Shown here in pieces: positions 16,426 to 24,979 of a DNA stretch of 64,000 nt. This DNA is from Butyrivibrio sp. (GTDB lineage Bacteria; Bacillota; Clostridia; Lachnospirales; Lachnospiraceae): positions 1 through 64,000 of the forward strand of contig JAFXTN010000024.1 in NCBI GenBank assembly GCA_017535785.1, given 5' to 3'. The position numbers and the translations under genes were made by a program. Below the pieces are notes generated by a model that saw only the letters and a program-made list of their open reading frames with translations, was not told where the DNA came from and ran no database searches. Within the stretch, counting starts at the first letter, position 1. The number at the start of each line of letters is the position of its first letter.

Positions 16426-18138
16426 TTAATCGTTTGTCTGTACTCTGCGGCTTGTTCCGAAATACTTCATGAGTATGTTCATGATAAGCACCGCACTGTA
16501 GGTTATGAGAATAAGAATCGTCGCAAACGCGCAGGCAATTCCGTATGCACCCTTCTCTGCAAACTCATTGATCTGTACAGTGATGAGCAGATACGAAGGT
16601 GTAACCAAAAGAATTATCGCACTGATAGCGGTAATGCTTCGAACAAATGATGTTACGAATCCGCTCAGGAAGCTGTCCTTGATAAGCGGAAGCGTTACAG
16701 TCATAAATACCTTAAAGCTGTCAGCGCCCATATCGTAAGCAGATTCCTCGATACTCTTATCGATCTGTCTGAGAGCCGATATACCGCTTCGTGTTCCGGT
16801 AGGAAGGCTTCGAACGATAAATACTATAACAAGGATCGCACCTGTTCCGTACAGTCCCTGAAGGATCCCGCTTCCGAAGAGTCCGCCTGAAAAGCCTCTG
16901 ATATATCCGATACCGAGAACCGTTCCGGGAACAGCCATGGCAAGCATTGATACCGCTTCGATAAATCCTTTTGCCTTGAACTTTCTCTTAACTACAAGAT
17001 AAGAGATGATCATTGACAAAAGAGCTGTGATAGGCGCAGAGATAAGTGACAAAACAAAGCTGTCCTTAAACGCCTTAAATCCTTTGTACTTCTTAAATAC
17101 CTGGCCGAACCACTTGAATGTAAGATGGAAATCATATCCCCATGTACGGAACATAGCTCCGAAAGGTACGCATATATACATAAGGATTACAAATATCGCA
17201 AGTGCGCTGCAAAGTATTGTAAGAGGAACGGTAACGCTCTTATCAGTGATGAGCATACGCTCTCTTGATGCTTTACCTGAAAGAGTTGCCGTACTCTTCG
17301 CCTCCAGATAGTACTTCTGAACGACAAACATGAGAAGTGTGATTCCCAAAAGTACTACAGCCATTGCCGCAGCACCCTGTTTGTCATAAGCACCTGTGAT
17401 CTGAAGGTAAATGGTTGTTGCAAGTGTATCGTATGAACCACCGATGATCATCGGGTTTGCGAAATCCGCGATAGACTCGATAAACGTTACAAGGAACGCA
17501 TTTCCGAGACCCGGAAGGATCAGTGGTAATGTAACCGTCATAAATACCTTAAATCTGGAAGCGCCCATATCTCTTGCCGCTTCCTCCAATGAAGGATCGA
17601 TATTCTTAAGGAGACCCTTGAGCATCATATAGCAAACCGGAAAGAACGTAAGGGTCTGAACGATCGCGATTCCCCAGAAGCCGTAAACACTGTTATCGTA
17701 TATCTTTAAAAGGAAACGAGTGATGATACCAGCTTTACCGAAAAGCATGATCATCGATAATGAAAGAACAAATGGTGGTGATACAACGGGAAGCATGGAT
17801 ACGACTCTGAAAAGTCCCTCCATGAATCTTGTGCGGAGCTTTACATACACCTCGACATAGGCAAACAAAAGACCTATGAGAGCTGATGCAATACCAACAA
17901 GAAATCCTACTTTCAATGTGTTGCTTATGGCACGTCTGAAATTCGGAAGCGCCATAACACGCTTAAAAGTATCGAGAGTTAATCCCGTTTCGGAAACGAA
18001 GCTGTCCACAAGCAGAATTGCAAGCGGATATAAGATAAATATAGTCAAAAAAACAATCAAAAGCGCGATGGTTGTCACCATTATGGGATCGGCCATCAGC
18101 TTCTTCCTGTCAAGGCTGGCACTTTGACTCTTTGCCAT
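16426..18138 (-). CDS. Fused ABC permease with two transport domains (FbpB type)
   Basis: This is a 570-residue permease containing two complete binding-protein-dependent transport domains in one chain, about 12 hydrophobic segments. Each half carries an EAA loop: LEEAARDMGASRFKVFMTVTLPLILPG in the first and IEESAYDMGADSFKVFMTVTLPLIKDS in the second. Two-domain chains of this kind are typical of iron(III), phosphonate and phosphoglycerate importers. The ATG at 18138 is supported by AAGGAGG eight bases before it; a longer reading to 18219 would run back into the hairpin region. It is separated from the binding-protein gene by a hairpin (18182-18211). Confidence 0.92.
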   Translation of the reverse strand: MAKSQSASLDRKKLMADPIMVTTIALLIVFLTIFILYPLAILLVDSFVSETGLTLDTFKRVMALPNFRRAISNTLKVGFLVGIASALIGLLFAYVEVYVKLRTRFMEGLFRVVSMLPVVSPPFVLSLSMIMLFGKAGIITRFLLKIYDNSVYGFWGIAIVQTLTFFPVCYMMLKGLLKNIDPSLEEAARDMGASRFKVFMTVTLPLILPGLGNAFLVTFIESIADFANPMIIGGSYDTLATTIYLQITGAYDKQGAAAMAVVLLGITLLMFVVQKYYLEAKSTATLSGKASRERMLITDKSVTVPLTILCSALAIFVILMYICVPFGAMFRTWGYDFHLTFKWFGQVFKKYKGFKAFKDSFVLSLISAPITALLSMIISYLVVKRKFKAKGFIEAVSMLAMAVPGTVLGIGYIRGFSGGLFGSGILQGLYGTGAILVIVFIVRSLPTGTRSGISALRQIDKSIEESAYDMGADSFKVFMTVTLPLIKDSFLSGFVTSFVRSITAISAIILLVTPSYLLITVQINEFAEKGAYGIACAFATILILITYSAVLIMNILMKYFGTSRRVQTND

Positions 18139-18181
18139 TACTAAGTCCTCCTTGTCAAAATAAGTGCAGTGAGATAATAAA

Positions 18182-18211
18182 TGGGGCGGATCTTTTGTAT
18201 AACCCGCCCCA
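18182..18211 (-). terminator. Attenuating hairpin between binding protein and permease
   Basis: TGGGGCGG pairs with CCGCCCCA around a 14-base loop, with a modest TTTATTAT tract after it on the minus strand. It lies between the binding-protein stop and the permease ribosome site. Such hairpins often give partial termination and protect the upstream mRNA, so more binding protein than permease is made. Confidence 0.65.
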
Positions 18212-18225
18212 AATAGCATTAAATA

Positions 18226-19404
18226 TTATTCAGTCTGGAAACGATCGTCTGCAGCACTTCCGAGTGCATTCATAACTTCTTCGATGTACTTGGGAGTGTT
18301 CTCTTTTGCATCCTCAAAGTCATATTTCATAACGTTCTCGGGATCAAGACCGAACTGTGCTGCTACTTCAGGCTGCTTAGCATTGTCAAGAACGAGGAAC
18401 TGATAAGAACCGTTCTGAGCTGCAAGCTCTACGCACTCAGGGCTAAGAGCGTACTCAATCCAAAGCTTAGCTGCATTGGGATGCTTAGCTCCCTTGAAGA
18501 TTGCTGTTGCACCAACCTCGAATGATGTTCCTGATGAAGGAATGATAAGTCCGATGTTGCCGTATCCGTTATCAACGATCTGTGTGATACCATCATGAAG
18601 GAATCCGATACCAACAACACACTCACCTGTACCAACGTTCTTAGAAGGGCCTGAACCTGACTTTGTGTAAACCTCAATGTTCTTATCAAGATCTACAAGG
18701 TACTTGATACCTTCATCATGTCCGTATTTCTGGATCATTGTATTGATAACAAGCTTAGCTGTTCCTGCTGTGTTGTAGTTTGAAAGCCATACAAGGCCTT
18801 TGTACTTGGGATCGAGAAGATCCTTCCAATCAGCGGGAGTATCAACGTTCATACGCTGAAGTTCGTCCATGTTAACCATAAATCCAAGGATTCCCTTGTA
18901 AATACCGTACCAATATCCATCAGCATCGCGATACATGTCGCTCAAAAGATGGCTTGCATTCTGTGCATCATATGCTTCGAGAAGACCCTCGCTTGCAGCA
19001 ACGTTATAAGGATCGGTTGTACCGCCGAACCAAACGTCTCCTGAAGGATTGCCGTTCTCTTCCTCTATCTTACTCTGAACCTCACCGGTTGAAAGACGCT
19101 GATATGTAACCTTTACTCCATAAAGCTCCTGGAAATGCTCACAAGCTGCTGCAAGATACTCTTCCTCGCAGGAACCGTAAACAACGAGCTCTCCCTCAGC
19201 CTTAGCTGCTTCGATAAGCTCATCTAAGTTTGCTGTATCCCCTGCAGCCTCAGGTGCTGCCTCCTGTGCGGGCTCTGCAGCTGCCTCTGCGGGTGCCTCT
19301 TCCTTGGGTGCAGCCTCGGGAGCAGCCGGTGCGGAATTACCTCCACATCCAACAACACCAATAGCCATGAGTCCGGCCAATACCATTGCTAATCTCTTTT
19401 TCAT
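18226..19404 (-). CDS. ABC substrate-binding lipoprotein, iron/phosphonate family
   Basis: This is a 392-residue extracytoplasmic receptor. The signal peptide ends in a lipobox IGVVGCGG (Cys20), followed by an Ala/Pro/Glu-rich linker to about residue 60. The mature domain is of the FbpA/AfuA type, with LVVYGSCEEEYLAAACEHFQELYGVKVTYQRLSTGEV at its start and DVWFGGTTDPYNVAASEGLLEAY next. No classical pair of iron-binding tyrosines can be assigned by eye, so phosphonate or an organophosphate is as likely as iron. It heads the transporter-mgtC operon and has its own promoter region (19405-19512) with an inverted repeat. Confidence 0.9.
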   Translation of the reverse strand: MKKRLAMVLAGLMAIGVVGCGGNSAPAAPEAAPKEEAPAEAAAEPAQEAAPEAAGDTANLDELIEAAKAEGELVVYGSCEEEYLAAACEHFQELYGVKVTYQRLSTGEVQSKIEEENGNPSGDVWFGGTTDPYNVAASEGLLEAYDAQNASHLLSDMYRDADGYWYGIYKGILGFMVNMDELQRMNVDTPADWKDLLDPKYKGLVWLSNYNTAGTAKLVINTMIQKYGHDEGIKYLVDLDKNIEVYTKSGSGPSKNVGTGECVVGIGFLHDGITQIVDNGYGNIGLIIPSSGTSFEVGATAIFKGAKHPNAAKLWIEYALSPECVELAAQNGSYQFLVLDNAKQPEVAAQFGLDPENVMKYDFEDAKENTPKYIEEVMNALGSAADDRFQTE

Positions 19405-19419
19405 TATCCTTCTCCTTTC

Positions 19420-19436
19420 ATCAAATAAAATTTGAT
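19420..19436. promoter_or_regulatory. Inverted repeat upstream of the ABC binding-protein gene
   Basis: ATCAAAT-AAA-ATTTGAT is a perfect 7-3-7 inverted repeat 16 bases before the start codon at 19404, overlapping the region just before the GGAGAAGG ribosome site. The position suits an operator or an mRNA element. The adjacent AraC-type regulator (19550) is one possible binder, though AraC regulators usually use direct repeats. Confidence 0.4.
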
Positions 19437-19512
19437 AATAATATTCTAGAAAAAAGAAAGATCTTTAAATACCTATATTTCTGTTTTCTTATCCGAATTT
19501 CTGAACAAAAAA

Positions 19513-19537
19513 TGAACCTCCTCAATCCGAAGGTTCA
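19513..19537 (-). terminator. Terminator of the kinase-regulator operon
   Basis: TGAACCT pairs with AGGTTCA around an 11-base loop, followed on the minus strand by TTTTTT. It lies 12 bases past the regulator stop codon at 19550 and separates the sensory operon from the transporter genes. Confidence 0.75.
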
Positions 19538-19549
19538 CTTTTAAAGATA

Positions 19550-20317
19550 TCAGTTCAAAAACTCAGACGGAGCAACCTCCGTATAGCGCTTAAATACTGA
19601 GCTGAAATGTTTATAATCCGTAAAGCCGGTCATATCCGAAACTTCATAAACTTTGTATTTACCGGTTTCAAGAAGCCTAATCGCCTGCTGAACACGGTAC
19701 TTATTAAGAAAATCAAGATAGCTTGTTCCCGTCGCCTCTTTAAACTTTCTTGAAAGATAGCTTCCCGATACGCCAAGCTGCTCAGAAAACATCTCTATAC
19801 TGATCTTTTCAGCGTAGCGTTCCTTGGTCGCATCAAGAACGTATTTCACATAATCATTGTCCTTATCCTGCTTGATAAAGACCGTTTCAATATCTTCCAC
19901 AGGCTTTTGCTTCTTGGAAAATTCCTGGAACTTATGCTCTTTTTCTATCTCTCCGATTATCTTCTCAACGTCTTTTTTAAGTTCTTCCTCGGAAGCAGGC
20001 TTCATGAGATATGCGGAAACATCAAGATCTATCGCAGCCTTCGCGTATTCAAAATCCGCATAGCTCGTAAGAATGATGCTCTTAAAATCACCTATACCGT
20101 TTTTCTTTGCCTCTCTTATCATCTCTATTCCGTCCATGACAGGCATCATGATATCGGCAAGTACGATATCGGGCTCAAGCTCTTTTATCTTCTCAAGTCC
20201 CTCTTTACCGTTACAGGCTTCTCCCGCGATGGTGCATCCCATGCCCATCCAGTCCATGGTATATGCGATTCCTTTTCTGATGATATCTTCATCTTCAACT
20301 ATCAATACTCTGTACAT
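19550..20317 (-). CDS. Response regulator, REC + AraC-type HTH (YesN-like)
   Basis: This is a DNA-binding regulator of about 255 residues. The receiver (1-120) has VEDED, the phosphoacceptor in IVLADIMMPVMDG and Lys in YLMKPASEEE. The AraC domain (about 155-255) contains ISIEMFSEQLGVSGSYLSRKFKEATGTSY and VSDMTGFTDYKHFSSVFKRYTEVAPSEF. The ATG at 20317 was preferred to a TTG at 20323 because AAGGA then sits nine bases upstream. It follows the kinase after 18 bases and ends at a terminator. The likely target is the neighbouring ABC transporter operon starting at 19404. Confidence 0.92.
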   Translation of the reverse strand: MYRVLIVEDEDIIRKGIAYTMDWMGMGCTIAGEACNGKEGLEKIKELEPDIVLADIMMPVMDGIEMIREAKKNGIGDFKSIILTSYADFEYAKAAIDLDVSAYLMKPASEEELKKDVEKIIGEIEKEHKFQEFSKKQKPVEDIETVFIKQDKDNDYVKYVLDATKERYAEKISIEMFSEQLGVSGSYLSRKFKEATGTSYLDFLNKYRVQQAIRLLETGKYKVYEVSDMTGFTDYKHFSSVFKRYTEVAPSEFLN

Positions 20318-20335
20318 ATCCAAAAATCCTTCTTA

Positions 20336-22000
20336 TCACTCACTCATCTTCTTAGGGATAGTGATCCTTACCAGTGTTCCCTCATCTTTTTTACTAGAGA
20401 TATCAAGTCCGAAATCTCCGTTGTACATAAGACTTATCCTGCGATGGATATTATAAAGTCCGTAGTGGGAAGACGTATTCCTATCTTCTTTAAGATTGGT
20501 CCTTATCTCCTCAAGAAGCTCCTCGTCTATTCCCGCACCGTCATCTTCGCAGATGAATATCAGCTTCTCCTGCATCTGATAACCTCTTATACTGACAGTC
20601 AGCTTCTCCTGTCCGTTAAAGCCGTATTTGACTGCATTTTCCAAAAGAGGCTGAATGAGAAGCTTAGGTATGAGGCAATCCATTATATCATCCTGAACCT
20701 CTATATTATAAGCAAAACGCTTATTAAATCTGATCTGCAGGATATTGAGATAATACTGAAGGTGATCCAAATCCTCTTTTACCGTAACTTCTTCTCTTAC
20801 TTCCTTGATACTGTATCTAAGCAGTCCCGACAAAGAAACTATCATCTTATCGGCCGCGACCGCATCGATCCTTGCCATGAACCTTATATTATCAAGTGTA
20901 TTAAAGATAAAGTGCGGGTTAAACTGACTCTCAAGCTGCTTCACCTGTGAAAAAGCAACGTTCTCCGCAAGCTCCTTATTCCTTCCGATCTGCTCCTTAA
21001 GTCCTTCGAGCATCGCATTAAAGTCATCACCGATTATCTGAAATTCCTTGCTGCTGTTTATATCAAGCTTAACGTCAAGCTTACCCTTCTGAACTTCTTC
21101 AAAAGCATCTTCTATCTTCTTGATATCTCTTGTATACTTCACCGAGCTTATCGCTGTGCTCTTTACCGAGATAAGCGCGATAGCAAAAAATATCAGCGCG
21201 ATTATCACAACTATCAACCATATCATATGAACACTTCTGTTCACATCATTGACCGTATACACAATGAGCCCCTTATCGAGCACTGTCCTGTATGAATAAA
21301 ACAGATTTCCGTCACGCTTGATAAAACCGACTTCCGAGCTTATAGTGGCATCTATCTGTCCAAACTCATCCTGAAGCCCTCTGGTGTTTGAAGCATACAC
21401 CCAGCCGTGCTTATCGGTGATAAGAACGTATCTGTTCTGGCTGCTTATAGCCTCCGACATCACTTCTTTCGGAATGATATATACGATCGCGATCTGCAAT
21501 TTGTCGCCTTCATATACGCCCTTCGACACGCAGAGATTACCGCTGTACAGCGTAACCTTCGTCTGTCCCTTATATTTATTTATGACGTTCCATATTCCCC
21601 AGTTTGAATATTCCGAGCCTGTAAGAAAGACCGGAACATGATCCTTACTGGTAAAAAGAGCTTCCTTAGAAGGCGACAGCACTATAAGATTTCCTATATC
21701 CCCGTACTCATTCGTATCCTCGTAAAGTATCTTGAAAAGATCGTTGGCAGGCACCGAATACTCTTCTTTTTTTAATGCGTCGGCTGTTTTATCAACCATA
21801 TTGCAATAAACATCAAGCTTTTGAGTTATCTCTTCGCTCGCCGCTTTATTCTCCTGCTCATTGGATGAAGCCATGAACGTAAGCCAGGAAAAGATAAAAA
21901 GAACGAGCGCAGCCATGACGATCGCCGCAACGGGAACAATGGAAAACCTTATGAAAGTCCTTCTTATATTCTCTTGAAAGGAGCGCACTTCTTTAGCCAT
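20336..22000 (-). CDS. Sensor histidine kinase, YesM/LytS type
   Basis: This is a 554-residue membrane kinase. Helices at about 17-42 and 262-282 flank an external sensory domain of about 220 residues with the look of a Cache fold. A HAMP-like linker and coiled coil lead to the His box QLESQFNPHFIFNTLDNIRF (about 340-360) and the HATPase motifs PLLENAVKYGFNG and DDGAGIDEELL. It overlaps the anchored binding-protein gene by 8 bases, implying translational coupling. It would phosphorylate the AraC regulator downstream. The partner ligand is presumably the substrate of the nearby ABC transporter. Confidence 0.92.
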   Translation of the reverse strand: MAKEVRSFQENIRRTFIRFSIVPVAAIVMAALVLFIFSWLTFMASSNEQENKAASEEITQKLDVYCNMVDKTADALKKEEYSVPANDLFKILYEDTNEYGDIGNLIVLSPSKEALFTSKDHVPVFLTGSEYSNWGIWNVINKYKGQTKVTLYSGNLCVSKGVYEGDKLQIAIVYIIPKEVMSEAISSQNRYVLITDKHGWVYASNTRGLQDEFGQIDATISSEVGFIKRDGNLFYSYRTVLDKGLIVYTVNDVNRSVHMIWLIVVIIALIFFAIALISVKSTAISSVKYTRDIKKIEDAFEEVQKGKLDVKLDINSSKEFQIIGDDFNAMLEGLKEQIGRNKELAENVAFSQVKQLESQFNPHFIFNTLDNIRFMARIDAVAADKMIVSLSGLLRYSIKEVREEVTVKEDLDHLQYYLNILQIRFNKRFAYNIEVQDDIMDCLIPKLLIQPLLENAVKYGFNGQEKLTVSIRGYQMQEKLIFICEDDGAGIDEELLEEIRTNLKEDRNTSSHYGLYNIHRRISLMYNGDFGLDISSKKDEGTLVRITIPKKMSE

Positions 22001-23015
22001 TTTCGCCCTCCTTTAAGATCCTATCAAACTCTTTTATCCATTTATCCTTTTCGGAAATGACTTTCTTTCTGTCGACGGGAAGATTGTTTATCTTATATCC
22101 CGGAACAACCAGACTTGAATTTTCCACATCGTTTCTGACAGACCTTCTTCCAAGATCGCTCGCCATATATTGCTGCGCGTCCTTAGAAGTCATAAAATCC
22201 GCAAACTTTATCGCATTCTCGATCCTCTTGGAATCCTTTCCTATATAGATCCCATCCGGAGTTGAGACAACACCCTCTTTCATGTATACGATGCTCACAT
22301 GCTTATCGCTCTTGAGCATTGTAACGGCGGCCTCTTCAAAAGTAAGGCCGACAGCGTACTTTCCGTTTGCAACTCCTTGATAGACCAAAGATGAACTGTC
22401 TAAAAGCTTACCGTCAAGTTGTGAGATGAATTTCCTTACATAATCCCAGCCTGCATCCGGTTCGCCTTCTCCCATCGCATAGAGCATATTTACAAGATGC
22501 TCAAAAGAAGATGAAGAACTTCCGGGATCACCGAATGCGATCTTTCCTTTAAGCGCAGGATTCAAAAGATCCGCATATCCCGTGATCTGTGTATCGCCTA
22601 TAAGATCGTTGTTGACCATAAGGACACTGGGCACATTCGAAAAACATGTGACCGTACTTCCTTCATTCTTAAAGGCATCCATATATTCATTTTTGTTGGG
22701 AGTAACGTACGAATAGAAGTCATCCAAATAAGGGCCGACCGAAAGCAGAGATCCGCCCCACATTATATCCACATCATCATCATTTACAATGCTGTCTATC
22801 GCTGCAGACGTTCCGCAGCTTCTAAGATCAACGGAGATACCCGTTTCGTTTTCGAATTCCTGAATGAGAGGGATCACAAACTCAATCGGATGCGGCGAAA
22901 CAACAACAAGCTTGTCTTCCTCCTCGATCTCATAGCTTCTTCCTCTCCAGTCAATATATATAACAAGCGCAGCCAAAAGAATCACAAAAAGAGCTGCAAT
23001 ACCCCATTTTTTCAT
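21993..23015 (-). CDS. Membrane-anchored iron/phosphonate-type binding protein (sensory)
   Basis: This is a 340-residue binding protein of the same broad family as the transporter receptor at 18226. It starts MKKWGIAALFVILLAALVIY with no lipobox cysteine, so a single N-terminal helix should hold it in the membrane. The binding domain begins DKLVVVSPHPIEFVIPLIQEFENETGISV and includes VDIMWGGSLLSVGPYLDDF and a C-terminal ASDLGRRSVRNDVE. It overlaps the kinase gene by 8 bases and follows the EAL-like gene after 12 bases. This context points to a role as the kinase's ligand-sensing subunit, as for PgtC-type and XylFII-type sensors. Confidence 0.87.
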   Translation of the reverse strand: MKKWGIAALFVILLAALVIYIDWRGRSYEIEEEDKLVVVSPHPIEFVIPLIQEFENETGISVDLRSCGTSAAIDSIVNDDDVDIMWGGSLLSVGPYLDDFYSYVTPNKNEYMDAFKNEGSTVTCFSNVPSVLMVNNDLIGDTQITGYADLLNPALKGKIAFGDPGSSSSSFEHLVNMLYAMGEGEPDAGWDYVRKFISQLDGKLLDSSSLVYQGVANGKYAVGLTFEEAAVTMLKSDKHVSIVYMKEGVVSTPDGIYIGKDSKRIENAIKFADFMTSKDAQQYMASDLGRRSVRNDVENSSLVVPGYKINNLPVDRKKVISEKDKWIKEFDRILKEGENG

Positions 23016-23027
23016 ACCCCAAGATCC

Positions 23028-24956
23028 TTATCCGTTTTTGAGCACCTCAACAAACTGCTCCTTGGAAAGCGGCACTGAGAAGTAACTACCAAAAACATAA
23101 TCTGCATAAATATCCTCTATCATATCATAGTATTCCAAAGATTCTACTCCCGTGATAAGAACATTCTTTCCGAGCTCTTTTATCATATCGGCCTTTCTTC
23201 CCAGAGTGATGTGGCCTTGCGACATTCCCATCTTATCTATGAAGGATTTCATATTGAGAATGACTCCGTCAAATTTTGGTATGTTGTCGTCCTTATCGTC
23301 AAGATAACTTATCCTGTAATCACCAAGGAAAACGCGTATATCACTCTTCTTAAGCCTATTAAGAGCATATGCCGCCCTCTCTTCGTCCGCATCAAAAATG
23401 TTCTGGCTGATGTCGACCGCAATACCCGTAACGTCGATATTGTACTTGGCAACAAGATCTGTGATGGCGGTTGTCATTTCTTCATTAAGGACTTTCCGTG
23501 AAAGCGCATGGATAAGCATAAGGTCAAAAGAGCCTGATACAGCCTCTTCGAACTCGCCGTCAAGGAAGTCAAAGATGTCCTCGATCATCATCTTTTGAAG
23601 AACTTCTTCGAGATTGTATTTTTCCGCAACACTGATAAGCTCTTCAAAAGACACATCTCCGATATCAGTGTCTTCAAGAGCAATAAGCGCTTCCGCGCCC
23701 TTTATCTTGTTGTCTTTCTTAGAAAAGATAGGTTTGTATTTAACCTTGAAATGTCTGCTGTTGATACCCTTTACAATAGCTTTTTCGACGTCGATCCTTC
23801 TCTTTACTTCATCGAGATCATGCCACATAAAGATACTGCCGTAGTCGTTATCACCGATCGTTGATTCGCCCAGCAGCATTATATCCTCGGTGCTTGTAAA
23901 CATGTCAGGTGAGCTCACGCACAGAATGACAGGATTTATATAGATCTCCTGCTTCTTAACCTTAAAGCTCTTGTCGAACCTGGTCTTTATATCAAAGATA
24001 AGCTTCTTGACTTCTTTCTCCTGAGCCTGAGGACAGATGATATAAAAGCATGATATCTCATCGGTATATACATCAAATTTCTCCGCTGCAACAAAAAGAT
24101 ATTTCGCTATCTCCTGTTTAACAAGCTCAAAGCAGTCATATCCTATGATAGTCTGATAGAGCTCGACATTTTCAATACGTAAGCAGATGACATGAAATTC
24201 TTTTTTCAAAAAGATATTCTTTTCAAGGTCTGTCATAAGAGCATTTCTGTTAAAAAGACCTGTGATGGAATCTGTTCTGTCATCATCCTTTTCAAGAAGG
24301 ATCATGATACCCATAAGTCCTACGGCTTCGCACAAAAGCTCACAGTTAAATGCCGGGAATACCATCTGGACAACGATTCCGACAACAGCAAGGGCAAGGA
24401 AATAGATAAGTGATATTTTCTTTAGTCTGTCAATATTGGTCCAATATATCACAAGCGTCACAATGCACATGATAAAAAACAGTGCACTTAAAACGTAAGC
24501 AACATAGACGAGCGGTCCTCTTCGGAAGATCAGATCAGAGCTGGCATAAAAAGTTATCTTGGTAAACGGATTGGAAAAAACAAGTAATTCAAGGATCACT
24601 ACCGGAATACCTACGATATAGTAAAACTTCTTGGTGAGTAAATGGTGGATACCACAAACTCTTATTATGTAGTAATAAAAGATCGGCATCATGAGAAAAT
24701 GCGTCGAATAGTAGATATATTTAGGAAAATAGCACAGAGATATCCTGACAAAATACGGCGCTGAAGAAGCATAAGAAAGTGTGGATACCATTCCTGTTAT
24801 CGAGTCCACAAAGACTATGATCAAAAGCGCAATAAGGAGACGGTTCCTAACAGTCTTTTTCTTCCTGATAGCAACCAAGCATAAGATACTTGTTAAACTG
24901 ACTGCCAGAGAAGCGATCAAAAAATTTAGGCTTCCCATTGAAATTCCTTCAAGCAT
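23028..24956 (-). CDS. 7TM protein with degenerate GGDEF and EAL domains
   Basis: This is a 642-residue membrane protein. About seven helices fill residues 1-220. A GGDEF-like domain follows (DSITGLFNRNAL near 230), but where GGDEF should stand the chain reads VYTDEISCFYI. The EAL-like domain (about 400-640) has GAEALIAL instead of EALxRW, KYKPIF for the usual QPI, and LGDYRISYLDD in place of DDFGTGYSSL, with VILN where the catalytic KID would be. Both domains are therefore probably inactive and may act as binding or partner modules. An alternative start is 24938. It is 12 bases upstream of the anchored binding protein, in one operon with it, the kinase and the regulator. Confidence 0.88.
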   Translation of the reverse strand: MLEGISMGSLNFLIASLAVSLTSILCLVAIRKKKTVRNRLLIALLIIVFVDSITGMVSTLSYASSAPYFVRISLCYFPKYIYYSTHFLMMPIFYYYIIRVCGIHHLLTKKFYYIVGIPVVILELLVFSNPFTKITFYASSDLIFRRGPLVYVAYVLSALFFIMCIVTLVIYWTNIDRLKKISLIYFLALAVVGIVVQMVFPAFNCELLCEAVGLMGIMILLEKDDDRTDSITGLFNRNALMTDLEKNIFLKKEFHVICLRIENVELYQTIIGYDCFELVKQEIAKYLFVAAEKFDVYTDEISCFYIICPQAQEKEVKKLIFDIKTRFDKSFKVKKQEIYINPVILCVSSPDMFTSTEDIMLLGESTIGDNDYGSIFMWHDLDEVKRRIDVEKAIVKGINSRHFKVKYKPIFSKKDNKIKGAEALIALEDTDIGDVSFEELISVAEKYNLEEVLQKMMIEDIFDFLDGEFEEAVSGSFDLMLIHALSRKVLNEEMTTAITDLVAKYNIDVTGIAVDISQNIFDADEERAAYALNRLKKSDIRVFLGDYRISYLDDKDDNIPKFDGVILNMKSFIDKMGMSQGHITLGRKADMIKELGKNVLITGVESLEYYDMIEDIYADYVFGSYFSVPLSKEQFVEVLKNG

Positions 24957-24979
24957 ACCTTTTCCCTTTTGTATAAAAC

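Noticed and set aside
16426-18219. Longer start for the fused permease
   Set aside because: The added 27 residues come from the intercistronic hairpin and lack a ribosome site; the ATG at 18138 has AAGGAGG.
18226-19404. Calling this receptor an iron(III)-binding protein outright
   Set aside because: The tyrosine pair that binds iron in FbpA cannot be placed by eye, and phosphonate and phosphoglycerate receptors share the fold.
19907-20950. A 347-codon open frame on the plus strand
   Set aside because: It lies antisense to a well-supported kinase and regulator, has no recognisable domain, and arises from codon bias on the other strand.
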